Source: Pirellulaceae bacterium (GTDB taxonomy: Bacteria; Planctomycetota; Planctomycetia; Pirellulales; Pirellulaceae). Taken from it: a DNA stretch of 64,000 nucleotides. Of this stretch, positions 46,128 through 54,900 are shown piece after piece. Location of the stretch: NCBI GenBank assembly GCA_019636375.1, contig JAHBXS010000001.1:1-64000 (forward strand), given 5' to 3'. The notes under the pieces are model-generated. The model did no database searches, was not told the origin of the DNA, and saw only the letters and a list, made by a program, of their open reading frames with translations. Within the stretch, counting starts at the first letter, position 1. The number at the start of each line of letters is the position of its first letter. The translations under genes and the position numbers were made by a program.

Positions 46128-46445
46128 TCAAGAATCAACCATTGGCCAACGCCAGCGGCCCCATCGAACAAACAACCAGCGGAAAACGGCTGCCAGCGCG
46201 GGACACAACAAGGCGGCGACAAACCAGCCGATGACTTTCAGGTCAACGAGAGGACGTTGCAAATACCAAACAACCCACGCAGCCACAAGGCAAACGAAAA
46301 AACCACACGGACCGAGAACGAGCGACAGATAGTAAAGCCATGCAAGTCCGTAAACGTAACGCGGATATTCACGGCGTTTCCCTGGACCAGATTCTGCCGG
46401 CTTGAATTTTTCGGACAACCATTTTTCTCGGCCGGATTGACTCAT
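46128..46445 (-). CDS. small hypothetical membrane protein
   Basis: A 105-residue protein with a charged N-terminus and two membrane helices (LAWLYYLSLVLGPCGFFVCLVAAWVVWYL and VIGWFVAALLCPALAAVFRWLFV). Family not recognised. Starts 15 bp after the PEP-CTERM gene on the same strand, so it may be co-transcribed with it. Confidence 0.5.
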   Translation of the reverse strand: MSQSGREKWLSEKFKPAESGPGKRREYPRYVYGLAWLYYLSLVLGPCGFFVCLVAAWVVWYLQRPLVDLKVIGWFVAALLCPALAAVFRWLFVRWGRWRWPMVDS

Positions 46446-46459
46446 GAAATATTACACGA

Positions 46460-49400
46460 TCATTCCTGACAAACAACGTGCGGTCGTGACTGTCGGCCAT
46501 ACAGGGCTGCAATACAAGCGACCACGAGTACCAGCAAGCCTGTCGACGGTTCTGGCACTGCCGTGAGTGCGAAGCCGCGACCGCTGCTGCCGGCCTGGTA
46601 GCTGACGAGGAACTGCTGACCCGAACTGTTGAAAATCGAGCCGTGATCGAGACCAGTGAACTGGCCAAAAATCGAGTTAAGTCCTCGATTGTCGATCAAC
46701 AAGAACTCGTCCCCAAACTTGGGCTTAAAACCGTTGATCAGGTCCACGTACAATTCGCCGTTCAAGTAGATATCGCCAAATACGCTCAGCCGGTCGTAGT
46801 CTGCTCCTGCAAACAGTCCGCCCAGTTCCATCGTCAGCGTCGCCGTGTTGCCGAAATATAGATCACCTTCGAACAGCACGTTGGCAGGGCTGTTGCCTGG
46901 TTTGAGGTCGCCCTCGAAAAATACTGAACCAAGACCTGTGAAAGGCGCAGCACCTGTGACTGAACCGTAGAATACGGTGCTGCTTCCCTGCGAAGTGCGA
47001 ATCTCGGCTCCGTTGTGTTCGACGTCGTCCCAGAAAGTGGTGATGGCATTGCCGCTGGTGATGATGCGACCCGAACTGGTGTTACGGACATCGCCGTGTA
47101 TGTCAAAATTGTTGCCGCTGACGGCGATGATACCGTTGTTAAAGAGTCCAATTCCGCCGGGCGATGAGGTCGATGTTCCTAAAACACCGTGGCCAGTAAT
47201 CAGTCCAGTCGGTTCGTTGATGATTTGCCCAGTAACATTCAGTCGTCCACCAGCGATTTGGATGTGGCCGTGATTAATACCGCCAGTAACCGTCATCAGG
47301 TTGCCTGCATCGACTGCCACGACGCCGTTGTTGAGGAACTGGTGGTCCAATCGCCCTTTGCCGGTGACGGTGCCGTTGTTGGTAAAGGTTCCGCCAGAGC
47401 TTTTTGCTGCGGCTCCGTCGAGAATAAACATACCGTTGTTCTGTGCGGTCCCTTGGAAGGATACTTGTCCTGTACCACCAACCACGAACGTGCCAGCAAT
47501 ATCATTCAAAAAGTTGCCGTTCATCTGCATCGAGCCGCGTACAACCGCCGTGGTGCCGATATTGGTAAAGTTGTTGCCGGTCACCTTGCCGCCATCCACC
47601 GTGAAATGCCCTGGAGCAACAACCAAGCCGCCCGTGGCACCCGTCGTAAGCGTTTGAAAGTTGCTCAGCGTGTGGCTAGTGCCCAAGATGGTGTCCAGGA
47701 GACCGTCGTTCAGAACCGTATTGTTGCGGAACTCGACCGTTCCACGTTGCCAATCGAATTGGCCGCCTTGATTATTCAAACCAGTCAAAACCAATCGACC
47801 GCCGTCCAATTCCAATCGTCCTTGTGACCACAAAGATAACTGGTTGCCAACATTGACGGTGCTACCGGAACCAATCGCGAGTAGACCACTACCGCCATCA
47901 GCTAGACTGCTACCTCCCCAGGTAATATTGCCAGTGGTCGTCAACGACGAATTGACACCTGCCAAACGAATCTCACCGACGCTGCCACCGTTCTGCCCGA
48001 CGAAGACCTGAGCTGCCGTCACGCTGCCGCCATTGTCGATCGTCAAGTTTCCTTGCCCGCCCAGACCAACTGTTAAATTGTCGGCCATGTTCCACTGCGT
48101 GTTGGCATTGCGGACCAAGACAGAGCCACTGGAACCAAGTCCGGAGGCAATGGTTCCAGTTCCGCCTTCAATCTTGCCACCGCCCGTGACTGAGACATTA
48201 CCCGATCCCAAAAGTCCAACCGTGAGCAATCCTCCGCTACCAAGTGTGACTTGGCTGCCATTGCCGCTGATATTGAGATTGCCGGTGGCGTTCGCTTGAT
48301 GCCCCAAACGCAACCAAGCGTTGTTACCCATCGCCAATTTTCCACTGTTGGTCAGATTCAAATTCCCGTGACCGCTGTAGCCGAGCGCCATTCCATCACT
48401 TACTGACCACTGCGAACCGGCACCGGTAACTAAGGCTGCACCATTTCCATCCGCTTCAGAACCGAATGTGACGCCTCGGCTGCTCATCAGAGCACCCTGA
48501 GAAATCGAAAGGGTGCCTTGTCCCGATTGGCCCAGCACAAATTCACCCGGGCCAGAAGTGTTCCAATGAGTACCGGCTCCTTGCAGATTGGCGATTCCGT
48601 GCCCCTCGTTGGAAACGCCTAAGCGACCACCATTCGTAATGACTTGGCCGCCGTTGGTGACAAACATTTCAGCCGTCGACGACCAACCCACGTCAACTCC
48701 GCCGGTCATTGACCATAATGAACCACTGCCATCGATCGTCGCCTTTGAACCAGCAACGGAACCAACTCCAACCCGGCCCGATTCCGCATAGATTTTGCCG
48801 CCGGAAGTTACATCAATAGTCCCCACATTGTTCGTGCCAGCAAACAAACCGCCACTGCTGGACAGAACCGCACCATTGCTAACCGTCAATTGCCCAGTGC
48901 CCGACTGCCCAATAAAGTTTGAGTCGCTACCGTGCAGGTTAACGAGCGAACCGTTGCCGTCGACGACCAAACTTCCTGAGCCACTGGCTTGCTGGCCCAG
49001 TCGCATGTTAGCAACTTCCAACAAGCCGCCATTAGTAACCGACACTTGGCCACTACCACTACTTCCAACGGAGATCGCTTGCGTGCCGGTCGACAAAAAG
49101 TGCGAATTGGCACCGGTAACCTGCAAAAGACCTTGGCTGCCAGCGGGGCTGCCGATCGACATCGAACTGCCATTGCTGTTGGTGACCTTGCCGCCGTTTT
49201 CAACTCGCAGCGTTCCCTTTCCGCCGAAGCCGATCTGCATCGTATCGTTGCCCAGAACCAATTCCGACCCGCTGCCCGATACCGTAACTTTGTTGTCATT
49301 GAAACTGTTGGCTCCCACAAACAACGAGTCGGCCACGTTGACCTTGCCTTGATTTGAAATGGTCAGTGTGCCCAACCCATCGGGGGCGCTTCCGACGGAG

Positions 49401-50038
49401 AGTACGTTGTTAGCGGTCATCGAAGCATTTAACCCGGACACCGTGCCGTTTCCAGTACCTCCACCGCCGAAGGTAATGTTGTTGGCTTCCAGGATGGACT
49501 TTTGCAGTATCCCTACGGTGGTGACGTTCAGATTCCCGGTTCCGGCCGAGCCGACCGTAACATCCGATGACGAATAACCTTTCCACCAGCCGTTGCCGTG
49601 AATATTCATTGTCCCCGTCTTGCCAGCCGTATTGCCGACGATCAGGTGATGGCCCATCATCGGGTTGTTGAACATGCTGGTCAGATTGAGCGTCGCACTG
49701 GTGGCCGAATCTCCGGCCTGCGGACCGACGATATTCGTCCCACTGCCATGCCAGAAGTGTTGTGCCGTCGCTCCAAAGTATTGAAACGTCACATTGCCCC
49801 CGCGCACCTCGAATTGTCGGGACTGAGTGCCAACGTTGGTGAACGTCACATTGTATGTCTGACTCAACGAGAATCGGGCCGTATCGTTGACCAACGGCGG
49901 ACCACCGGCAGGCGTCCAGTTTCCGGCCGTATGGTAGCTGCCGCCCGATGTATTGAGCCAATGATAAGTGGTTTGGGCACTCGATGTGCCCGCAGACAAT
50001 AGCGTCAGCAAAAGTGCTGTGTGGAAAAATCGATTCAT
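46460..50038 (-). CDS. large beta-helix PEP-CTERM protein
   Basis: A 1192-residue exported protein: signal peptide (MNRFFHTALLLTLLSAGTSSAQ), about 1050 residues of Gly/Ser/Asn/Thr-rich repeats of about 20-45 residues (units like GSGSLVVDGNGSLVNLHGSDSNFIGQSGTGQLTVSNGA) forming a probable right-handed beta-helix as in autotransporter-type adhesins, and a C-terminal sorting tail AVPEPSTGLLVLVVACIAALYGRQSR. The tail is a PEP-CTERM signal, normally cleaved by an exosortase, which is not in this window. Probably a surface or matrix protein. Its promoter region carries a TGTAAC-N14-CTGGCATGG motif shared with two neighbours. Confidence 0.9.
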   Translation of the reverse strand: MNRFFHTALLLTLLSAGTSSAQTTYHWLNTSGGSYHTAGNWTPAGGPPLVNDTARFSLSQTYNVTFTNVGTQSRQFEVRGGNVTFQYFGATAQHFWHGSGTNIVGPQAGDSATSATLNLTSMFNNPMMGHHLIVGNTAGKTGTMNIHGNGWWKGYSSSDVTVGSAGTGNLNVTTVGILQKSILEANNITFGGGGTGNGTVSGLNASMTANNVLSVGSAPDGLGTLTISNQGKVNVADSLFVGANSFNDNKVTVSGSGSELVLGNDTMQIGFGGKGTLRVENGGKVTNSNGSSMSIGSPAGSQGLLQVTGANSHFLSTGTQAISVGSSGSGQVSVTNGGLLEVANMRLGQQASGSGSLVVDGNGSLVNLHGSDSNFIGQSGTGQLTVSNGAVLSSSGGLFAGTNNVGTIDVTSGGKIYAESGRVGVGSVAGSKATIDGSGSLWSMTGGVDVGWSSTAEMFVTNGGQVITNGGRLGVSNEGHGIANLQGAGTHWNTSGPGEFVLGQSGQGTLSISQGALMSSRGVTFGSEADGNGAALVTGAGSQWSVSDGMALGYSGHGNLNLTNSGKLAMGNNAWLRLGHQANATGNLNISGNGSQVTLGSGGLLTVGLLGSGNVSVTGGGKIEGGTGTIASGLGSSGSVLVRNANTQWNMADNLTVGLGGQGNLTIDNGGSVTAAQVFVGQNGGSVGEIRLAGVNSSLTTTGNITWGGSSLADGGSGLLAIGSGSTVNVGNQLSLWSQGRLELDGGRLVLTGLNNQGGQFDWQRGTVEFRNNTVLNDGLLDTILGTSHTLSNFQTLTTGATGGLVVAPGHFTVDGGKVTGNNFTNIGTTAVVRGSMQMNGNFLNDIAGTFVVGGTGQVSFQGTAQNNGMFILDGAAAKSSGGTFTNNGTVTGKGRLDHQFLNNGVVAVDAGNLMTVTGGINHGHIQIAGGRLNVTGQIINEPTGLITGHGVLGTSTSSPGGIGLFNNGIIAVSGNNFDIHGDVRNTSSGRIITSGNAITTFWDDVEHNGAEIRTSQGSSTVFYGSVTGAAPFTGLGSVFFEGDLKPGNSPANVLFEGDLYFGNTATLTMELGGLFAGADYDRLSVFGDIYLNGELYVDLINGFKPKFGDEFLLIDNRGLNSIFGQFTGLDHGSIFNSSGQQFLVSYQAGSSGRGFALTAVPEPSTGLLVLVVACIAALYGRQSRPHVVCQE

Positions 50039-50106
50039 CGTAGTGACCTTGCTTAATTCGCGTAAAAACTGTCGGCGTAGGCTCGCGAAACGCTAACCCT
50101 GTCCAA

Positions 50107-50138
50107 ACACCATGCCAGCAAGCACCAGGAAAGTTACA
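50107..50138 (-). promoter_or_regulatory. TGTAAC-N14-CTGGCATGG motif upstream of the PEP-CTERM gene
   Basis: Minus strand: TGTAAC at 50138-50133, 14 nt, then CTGGCATGGTGTT from 50118. The box ends about 72 nt before the ATG at 50038. Identical spacing occurs upstream of DUF1569 and the WD40 kinase. Candidate promoter for the neighbouring ECF sigma factor. Confidence 0.55.
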
Positions 50139-50267
50139 ATGAAAAGGAAAAATTTTCCAAAAGGATCAAAAATACCGGAGGTCCACGATAGCGATTGAAA
50201 GAAGGCGACAACTCTGAACCTTTTACCAATTACCAATTTCCTCACCCAAATTTTAGACGGTAAGAGA

Positions 50268-50324
50268 ATGGAGGTAGGAAGATGTCTTCGAATTATTTTC
50301 TTACCTCTATCTTCTTACCTCCAT
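50268..50324. terminator. inverted repeat, possible terminator or small dispersed palindrome
   Basis: Arms ATGGAGGTAGGAAGAT (50268-50283) and ATCTTCTTACCTCCAT (50309-50324) pair with one mismatch around a 25-nt loop. It lies just after the DUF1569 gene. It lacks a U-run, so a dispersed repeat is equally possible. Confidence 0.4.
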
Positions 50325-50414
50325 AGCCCAAAATGTTCTAGCGATCTCGGTTTGTGAAGACTACGCCTTAGAGACGTTGTGGAGGCATTTGCAGCAGAGT
50401 TCCCGTTTTCTGAT

Positions 50415-50912
50415 CTAACATGATTTGCTATCGCCCTTGGGTATCAAAAAGCCCAAGTGATGAGCGCAATGAATCAACTGCAATTTCATTCCGTTGTCCG
50501 CCGGCAATTTGCCGAAAATGGGCGAATCGCAATAAGGACCTTTGTGCTGACGGAATCGTTGAATCGTTTCCTTCAAACGGTTGACGCTATCGGCATCGGA
50601 AAGTCCCTCAGCCCGATGAACGGTTTCGGGAACCGTAGCACCGCTGCGCTGCATTTGGCCGTTGCGCAGAATCTTTTGCAGCATTGATCGACCAAGTGTA
50701 ACTCGTATGGACCAAGCGATCCAACTCAGAGGAAACTTGAATCGCGGGTAACCATCAATCATATATCTGAACCAATCGTTCAGGTGTTCGCAAATCTGCG
50801 CCAGATTCCATTGGCCAGTCTTTGTATAACCCATTCGCAACAACAGATCGAGTCTCTCGGTTACGTCATCCAGGTTGGAAAAACGCAGCGGTTTCGGTAG
50901 GCCATCGTTCAA
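50415..50912 (-). CDS. DUF1569-family protein
   Basis: A 165-residue protein matching DUF1569, a DinB-like helical family frequent in planctomycetes: WNLAQICEHLNDWFRYMIDG, GATVPETVHRAEGLSDADSVNRLKETIQRF, HPIFGKL-like SPIFGKL and the C-terminal IHCAHHLGFLIP. Start is TTG at 50912, supported by AAGGAG 7 nt upstream. Conserved His residues suggest metal binding as in DinB folds. A TGTAAC/CTGGCATGG motif precedes it by about 80 nt. Confidence 0.82.
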   Translation of the reverse strand: MNDGLPKPLRFSNLDDVTERLDLLLRMGYTKTGQWNLAQICEHLNDWFRYMIDGYPRFKFPLSWIAWSIRVTLGRSMLQKILRNGQMQRSGATVPETVHRAEGLSDADSVNRLKETIQRFRQHKGPYCDSPIFGKLPADNGMKLQLIHCAHHLGFLIPKGDSKSC

Positions 50913-50988
50913 TTCGGAACTCCTTCGTTAAAATGAGCTAACAATTCCTGTATGTGAATATTTTGCTTCGTTAAACGAACCCTTTCCC

Positions 50989-51021
50989 AACACCATGCCA
51001 GTAGACGACTGAGACGTTACA
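50989..51021 (-). promoter_or_regulatory. TGTAAC-N14-CTGGCATGG motif upstream of DUF1569
   Basis: Minus strand: TGTAAC at 51021-51016, 14 nt, then CTGGCATGGTGTT from 51001. About 81 nt before the TTG start at 50912 and just downstream of the sigma factor gene. Confidence 0.55.
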
Positions 51022-51057
51022 AAAAGGCAAAAAAGAAAGTAACCCTGTCGTCGACTC

Positions 51058-51675
51058 CTAAATCCAATCCGCTGCGATGCCGGAGTCTTGGAGGCGTTGT
51101 TTTAGGCGGGACCAGCGGACTCGGGCGGCTACGGGGTGGAGGCCGAGTTGCGCGCCGACTTCGTCCCACGTGAAACCGTCGAGGCGTAATGCTAACATGC
51201 GCCGCTCGATTTCTCCCATTTGATCACATAAGGCCGAGATCTGGTCGTTAAACTCGGCTACTTGGGCTGGGTTGGCGTCGGGGCTCGACAGTTCGCTCAG
51301 CGTTTGGGCCAATTCGCCAACGGCGTCCAAGTCAGTCAAAACTTGTTGCTTGCGCGTTCGCCGCCATTTGCGGGCCACTTTTCGGCGGACAATCGTGCTG
51401 GCCAAAGCAATTAGTTTTTGCGGCGTGGAAATATCGAATTTCTGATCGCGTAAACCGACTAGAAGGCTGCGATGTACCGATTGAACCAAATCCATCGAAT
51501 CAAAATGCGAACGCAAGGCAGGGCCGAGCATGACGCGGGCGATGATCCGCACTTTCGGCTCGTAATGCTCGCAAATTCGAGCTTGGGCCTCGACTTCGCC
51601 GCGATTGGCTCGCTCCATAAGCCGGGCAAACTCACCATCAACGGGCAGTTCAGGTTCTGTCGAGGCCGTATTCAA
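51058..51675 (-). CDS. ECF-type RNA polymerase sigma factor
   Basis: A 205-residue sigma-70 family protein of the planctomycete ECF type. Region 2: AQARICEHYEPKVRIIARVMLGPALRSHFDSMDLVQSVHRSLLVGL. Region 4: ISALCDQMGEIERRMLALRLDGFTWDEVGAQLGLHPVAARVRWSRLKQRL, with the helix-turn-helix. No anti-sigma gene adjoins it. Instead it is divergent from a Ser/Thr kinase, as often in planctomycetes, so phosphorylation control is possible. Start taken as TTG at 51675 with GGGGGA just upstream. Confidence 0.9.
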   Translation of the reverse strand: MNTASTEPELPVDGEFARLMERANRGEVEAQARICEHYEPKVRIIARVMLGPALRSHFDSMDLVQSVHRSLLVGLRDQKFDISTPQKLIALASTIVRRKVARKWRRTRKQQVLTDLDAVGELAQTLSELSSPDANPAQVAEFNDQISALCDQMGEIERRMLALRLDGFTWDEVGAQLGLHPVAARVRWSRLKQRLQDSGIAADWI

Positions 51676-51726
51676 TCATTCCCCCAAAGTCGCGGTCGAC
51701 TTTTTCGCCAATTCGTACCGAATTAA

Positions 51727-51757
51727 TGTAACAATTGGACTCTATTATGGCATTGTG
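51727..51757 (+). promoter_or_regulatory. TGTAAC-N14-ATGGCATTGTG motif upstream of the WD40 kinase
   Basis: TGTAAC at 51727-51732, 14 nt, ATGGCATTGTG at 51747-51757. A second TGTAAC on the minus strand (51771-51766) faces the sigma gene, with a weaker downstream match. MITE copy C sits between this motif and the kinase start; without it the distance would be about 67 nt, like the other two motifs. Confidence 0.5.
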
Positions 51758-51779
51758 AATGGTGAGTTACAATAATAGT

Positions 51780-51885
51780 TAGAGCCAATCCCAAAAGGGG
51801 TCAGACCCTTTGGAGGCTAGGCCAGAATTTACGTTTTTTGTTTCATCGCCGGAGAGGGTCTGACCCCTTTTGGGATTGGCTCTTA
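51780..51885. repeat. MITE-like palindromic element, copy C
   Basis: A nearly perfect palindrome of 106 bp: TAGAGCCAATCCCAAAAGGG... to ...CCCTTTTGGGATTGGCTCTTA, with inner arms GGGGTCAGACCCT and AGGGTCTGACCCC. The best-preserved copy of the family. Sits in the leader of the WD40 kinase gene. Confidence 0.88.
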
Positions 51886-51929
51886 GCTTAGTACATAGTG
51901 TTTTAATATTTTTCTAGCGAGAAATTCCT

Positions 51930-54900
51930 GTGACCTATCCGTCATCGCTCAACGGCCAGTCGGCAACGAACCGGGATGGATCGGCAGCTCATCGAGCAGA
52001 CCAGGATACGATAAATCGAGCTTTACAAGAGCTAGAAAATCGGGTGAAACGCGGTGCTATGGAGTCCAGCGAACAAATCGCGGCGGACTTTCCCGACGTT
52101 TTGGCCGACAAAGAAGCCATGTTGGAATTGGTCTATACGGAACATGTGCTGCTGCAAGAACAAGGCCGCGAGATTCCCGTGGAGCAATGGATTCAACGAT
52201 TTCCCCAGTGGCGTGATGACCTCGAAGAGTTATTTCAAGTTCACGACTATCTAAGTGTTGCCACCATCCCGCCAGATGGCGATACTGGCTCGCGATCGAA
52301 CGCTTTTAAAGACTGGAGCAAGTCTCCGACCGACCCGTCTGACAATCGATTGGGCGAATACGAAATCCTGGAACAAATTGGTCGTGGCGGGATGGGTGTC
52401 GTTTATCGGGCTCGACAAATTGGCTTGGATCGGATCGTTGCTCTCAAAACCATCCATCAACTCGAATCGCCTAGCGACGACGTTCTGCGCCGGTTCCGCG
52501 CCGAGGTCGATACCATCGCCTCGTTGCAACATTCCAATATCGTGCAAATCTACGGAGCGGGCATCAGCGACGACATTCCCTATTTCTCGATGGAGTACGT
52601 CGCGGGCGGCAGTCTGGCTGCCGTGATTCGGGCACATCCATTGCCACCCGAAGCAGCTGCTCGGCTCACGTATAGTTTGGCTCGCGCGATTGAATACGCT
52701 CACGAACAAGGCGTGGTGCATCGCGATTTGAAACCGGCCAACATCCTGCTTGTTCCCAGCCAACGTGATGAAGCGGTTGCCCTGGATGTCCCCACCCTCT
52801 CCACGGACGGGCAATTGCGCATGGGGAAATACGAGCCCAAGTTGACGGACTTTGGCTTAGCGAAACGCATGCATGAATACTCTTTGGGCGATGCGCAAGG
52901 GACGTTGCCTGGAGCCGCCTTGGGAACACCCAGTTACATGGCTCCTGAGCAAGCGACTCATGGCGGTGCTGCGGCGGGTCCGGCGGCCGATATCTACTCG
53001 CTCGGTGCTGTGCTGTACGACATGCTCGTGGGCCGACCTCCGTTTTTGGCCGCGACGCCACTGGAAACTCTCGAACGAGTCAAACAAGACGAACCGGCAT
53101 CGATTCGCAGTTTTCAACCGCATGTGCCGCCAGATTTGGAGTTGATCTGCCTAAAATGCCTCCACAAAGACCCGGCTCGGCGTTACCGCTCGGCTGGCGA
53201 TTTGGCCGACGATTTGCAGCGGTATTTGTCCGGTCGTCCGATCAAAGCTCGTCCCGCCGGGTTTTTGGAACGGTTGGTAAAATGGTCTCGACGCCATCCA
53301 GCAGCGGCTGCGTTTGTGGTTGCTCTGATGCTCGGTGCTATCGGCGTGAGTTGGCAATGGCTTCGAGCTGAAAACAACCGGCGAGTGGCCGAACGCGAGA
53401 CGATCGCCGCCGACACCGCGCGCGCCGAGGAACAAGCGGCTCGGCAACGCGCTGAATCGACTTTGTACGCTCGCGATGTGTCGCTGGCTCACCATGAGTT
53501 CTTGTCTAACAACACAGATCGAGCGCTCAGGCTTTTGGACGGAACATTGCCAGAATACCGGAATTGGGAGTGGGACTATCTGAAACGGGTCTGTCGCCCC
53601 GAGTATCGCAATTTCAATGACCTGAAGATTTTTGTCTGCTGCACGGCCATGACCCGTGATGGGCGGTTGGTTGCGGGGGGCACGGCACGCTGGGGCGAAA
53701 ACTATCCTGACTTGATCAAGGTCTGGAATGTCGCCGACGGCAGTTTGGTTTGGACCCTGGGCGAACAAACCGGCTCGATCATTGATCTGTCATTCAGCCC
53801 CGACGGTAGCATGTTAGCGGCGTCCACCGTGCGCTGGCAGGGAGTCATGCCGTATGGAGGAGTTCGCGTTTATTCGTTGATCGATGGCAGCCTGATCGTG
53901 GAAAACACGGATTGGAACGCTTTCTCAACCAGTTTTAGCCCCGATGGAAAATGGCTGGCCATCGGCGACGGATTTGGAAGGGTTCATCTGTGGAACGTGG
54001 CAACCAGGCAGATCGAAGTGTCCGTCGCAGCCCATTCGCAGATCACTCTCGATCTAGCTTGGCGATCAGACAGCCAGGAGATTGCCAGTTGCAGCCGCGA
54101 TGGGACCGTCAAGATTCATGCTATCGATGGCACGCTGCAACACTCGATCTCAGGATTGGGTGATACGCGGCGGGTGACGTGGTCAGCGGACGGGCGAGAG
54201 CTGGCAACAGGAGCTTTTGCGGGGACGGTCCGTGTATTTCGGCTGGATGGAGAGGAGCCGCTGGAAATCGCCCGCCACGGTTTTACGACCGTGTTGGGAG
54301 CATTGCGATATACGCCTGACGGACAATCGCTCATCGTGACCTCGCAGTTCAACAGCATTCGCGCCATTGATCCGATGTCTGGCCAAATTAAACGCGAGTT
54401 GCATGGCCACAATGGTGTGACGCGGGATGTTGATTTTGACGAGACGGGCATGTTGATGGCGACCTGTGGGTCCGATGGCAATGTCAAAGTCTGGGACTTG
54501 ACCAGCGAGAGTCAAAATTTTTCTCGGCGACTTGAGGGAGCTCACATGATCGGTGCCCAATTCCTGGACGAAAACCGGGTCGTGCTGGGGATGGCCTTTA
54601 ATATTGACCGGCCAGGGGTTCGCTTTGACGGCAAGACGATTCGAATCTGGGATGCCGACCAAAGACGGATCACAGGTTACATCGAAGGGCATACCGACTG
54701 GTTGACAGATATGAAGCTGGATTCTACGCGCAGTCGTTTACTGAGCGGTGGTCGCGATGGATTGGTCCGTTTGGTCGATGCAACCACCGGGAATGAGTTG
54801 CACTCCTGGGGGCCATTTGAAAATCCGATTAAACATGTTGCCTTCATCGGTCAATCGCCCCTGGTGGCTGCATTAGAAGAGAACGGACTTCTGCGAGTTT

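Larger units (their letters stand above)
50039..50414. other. intergenic: shared promoter-like motif and a hairpin
   Basis: Between DUF1569 and the PEP-CTERM gene (both minus strand). It holds the TGTAAC/CTGGCATGG motif (50110-50138) and an inverted repeat at 50268-50324. No gene seen. Confidence 0.5.

Noticed and set aside
48033-49577. Several Pro-rich plus-strand frames within the PEP-CTERM gene
   Set aside because: They mirror the repetitive Gly/Ser/Asn codons of the beta-helix gene on the opposite strand.
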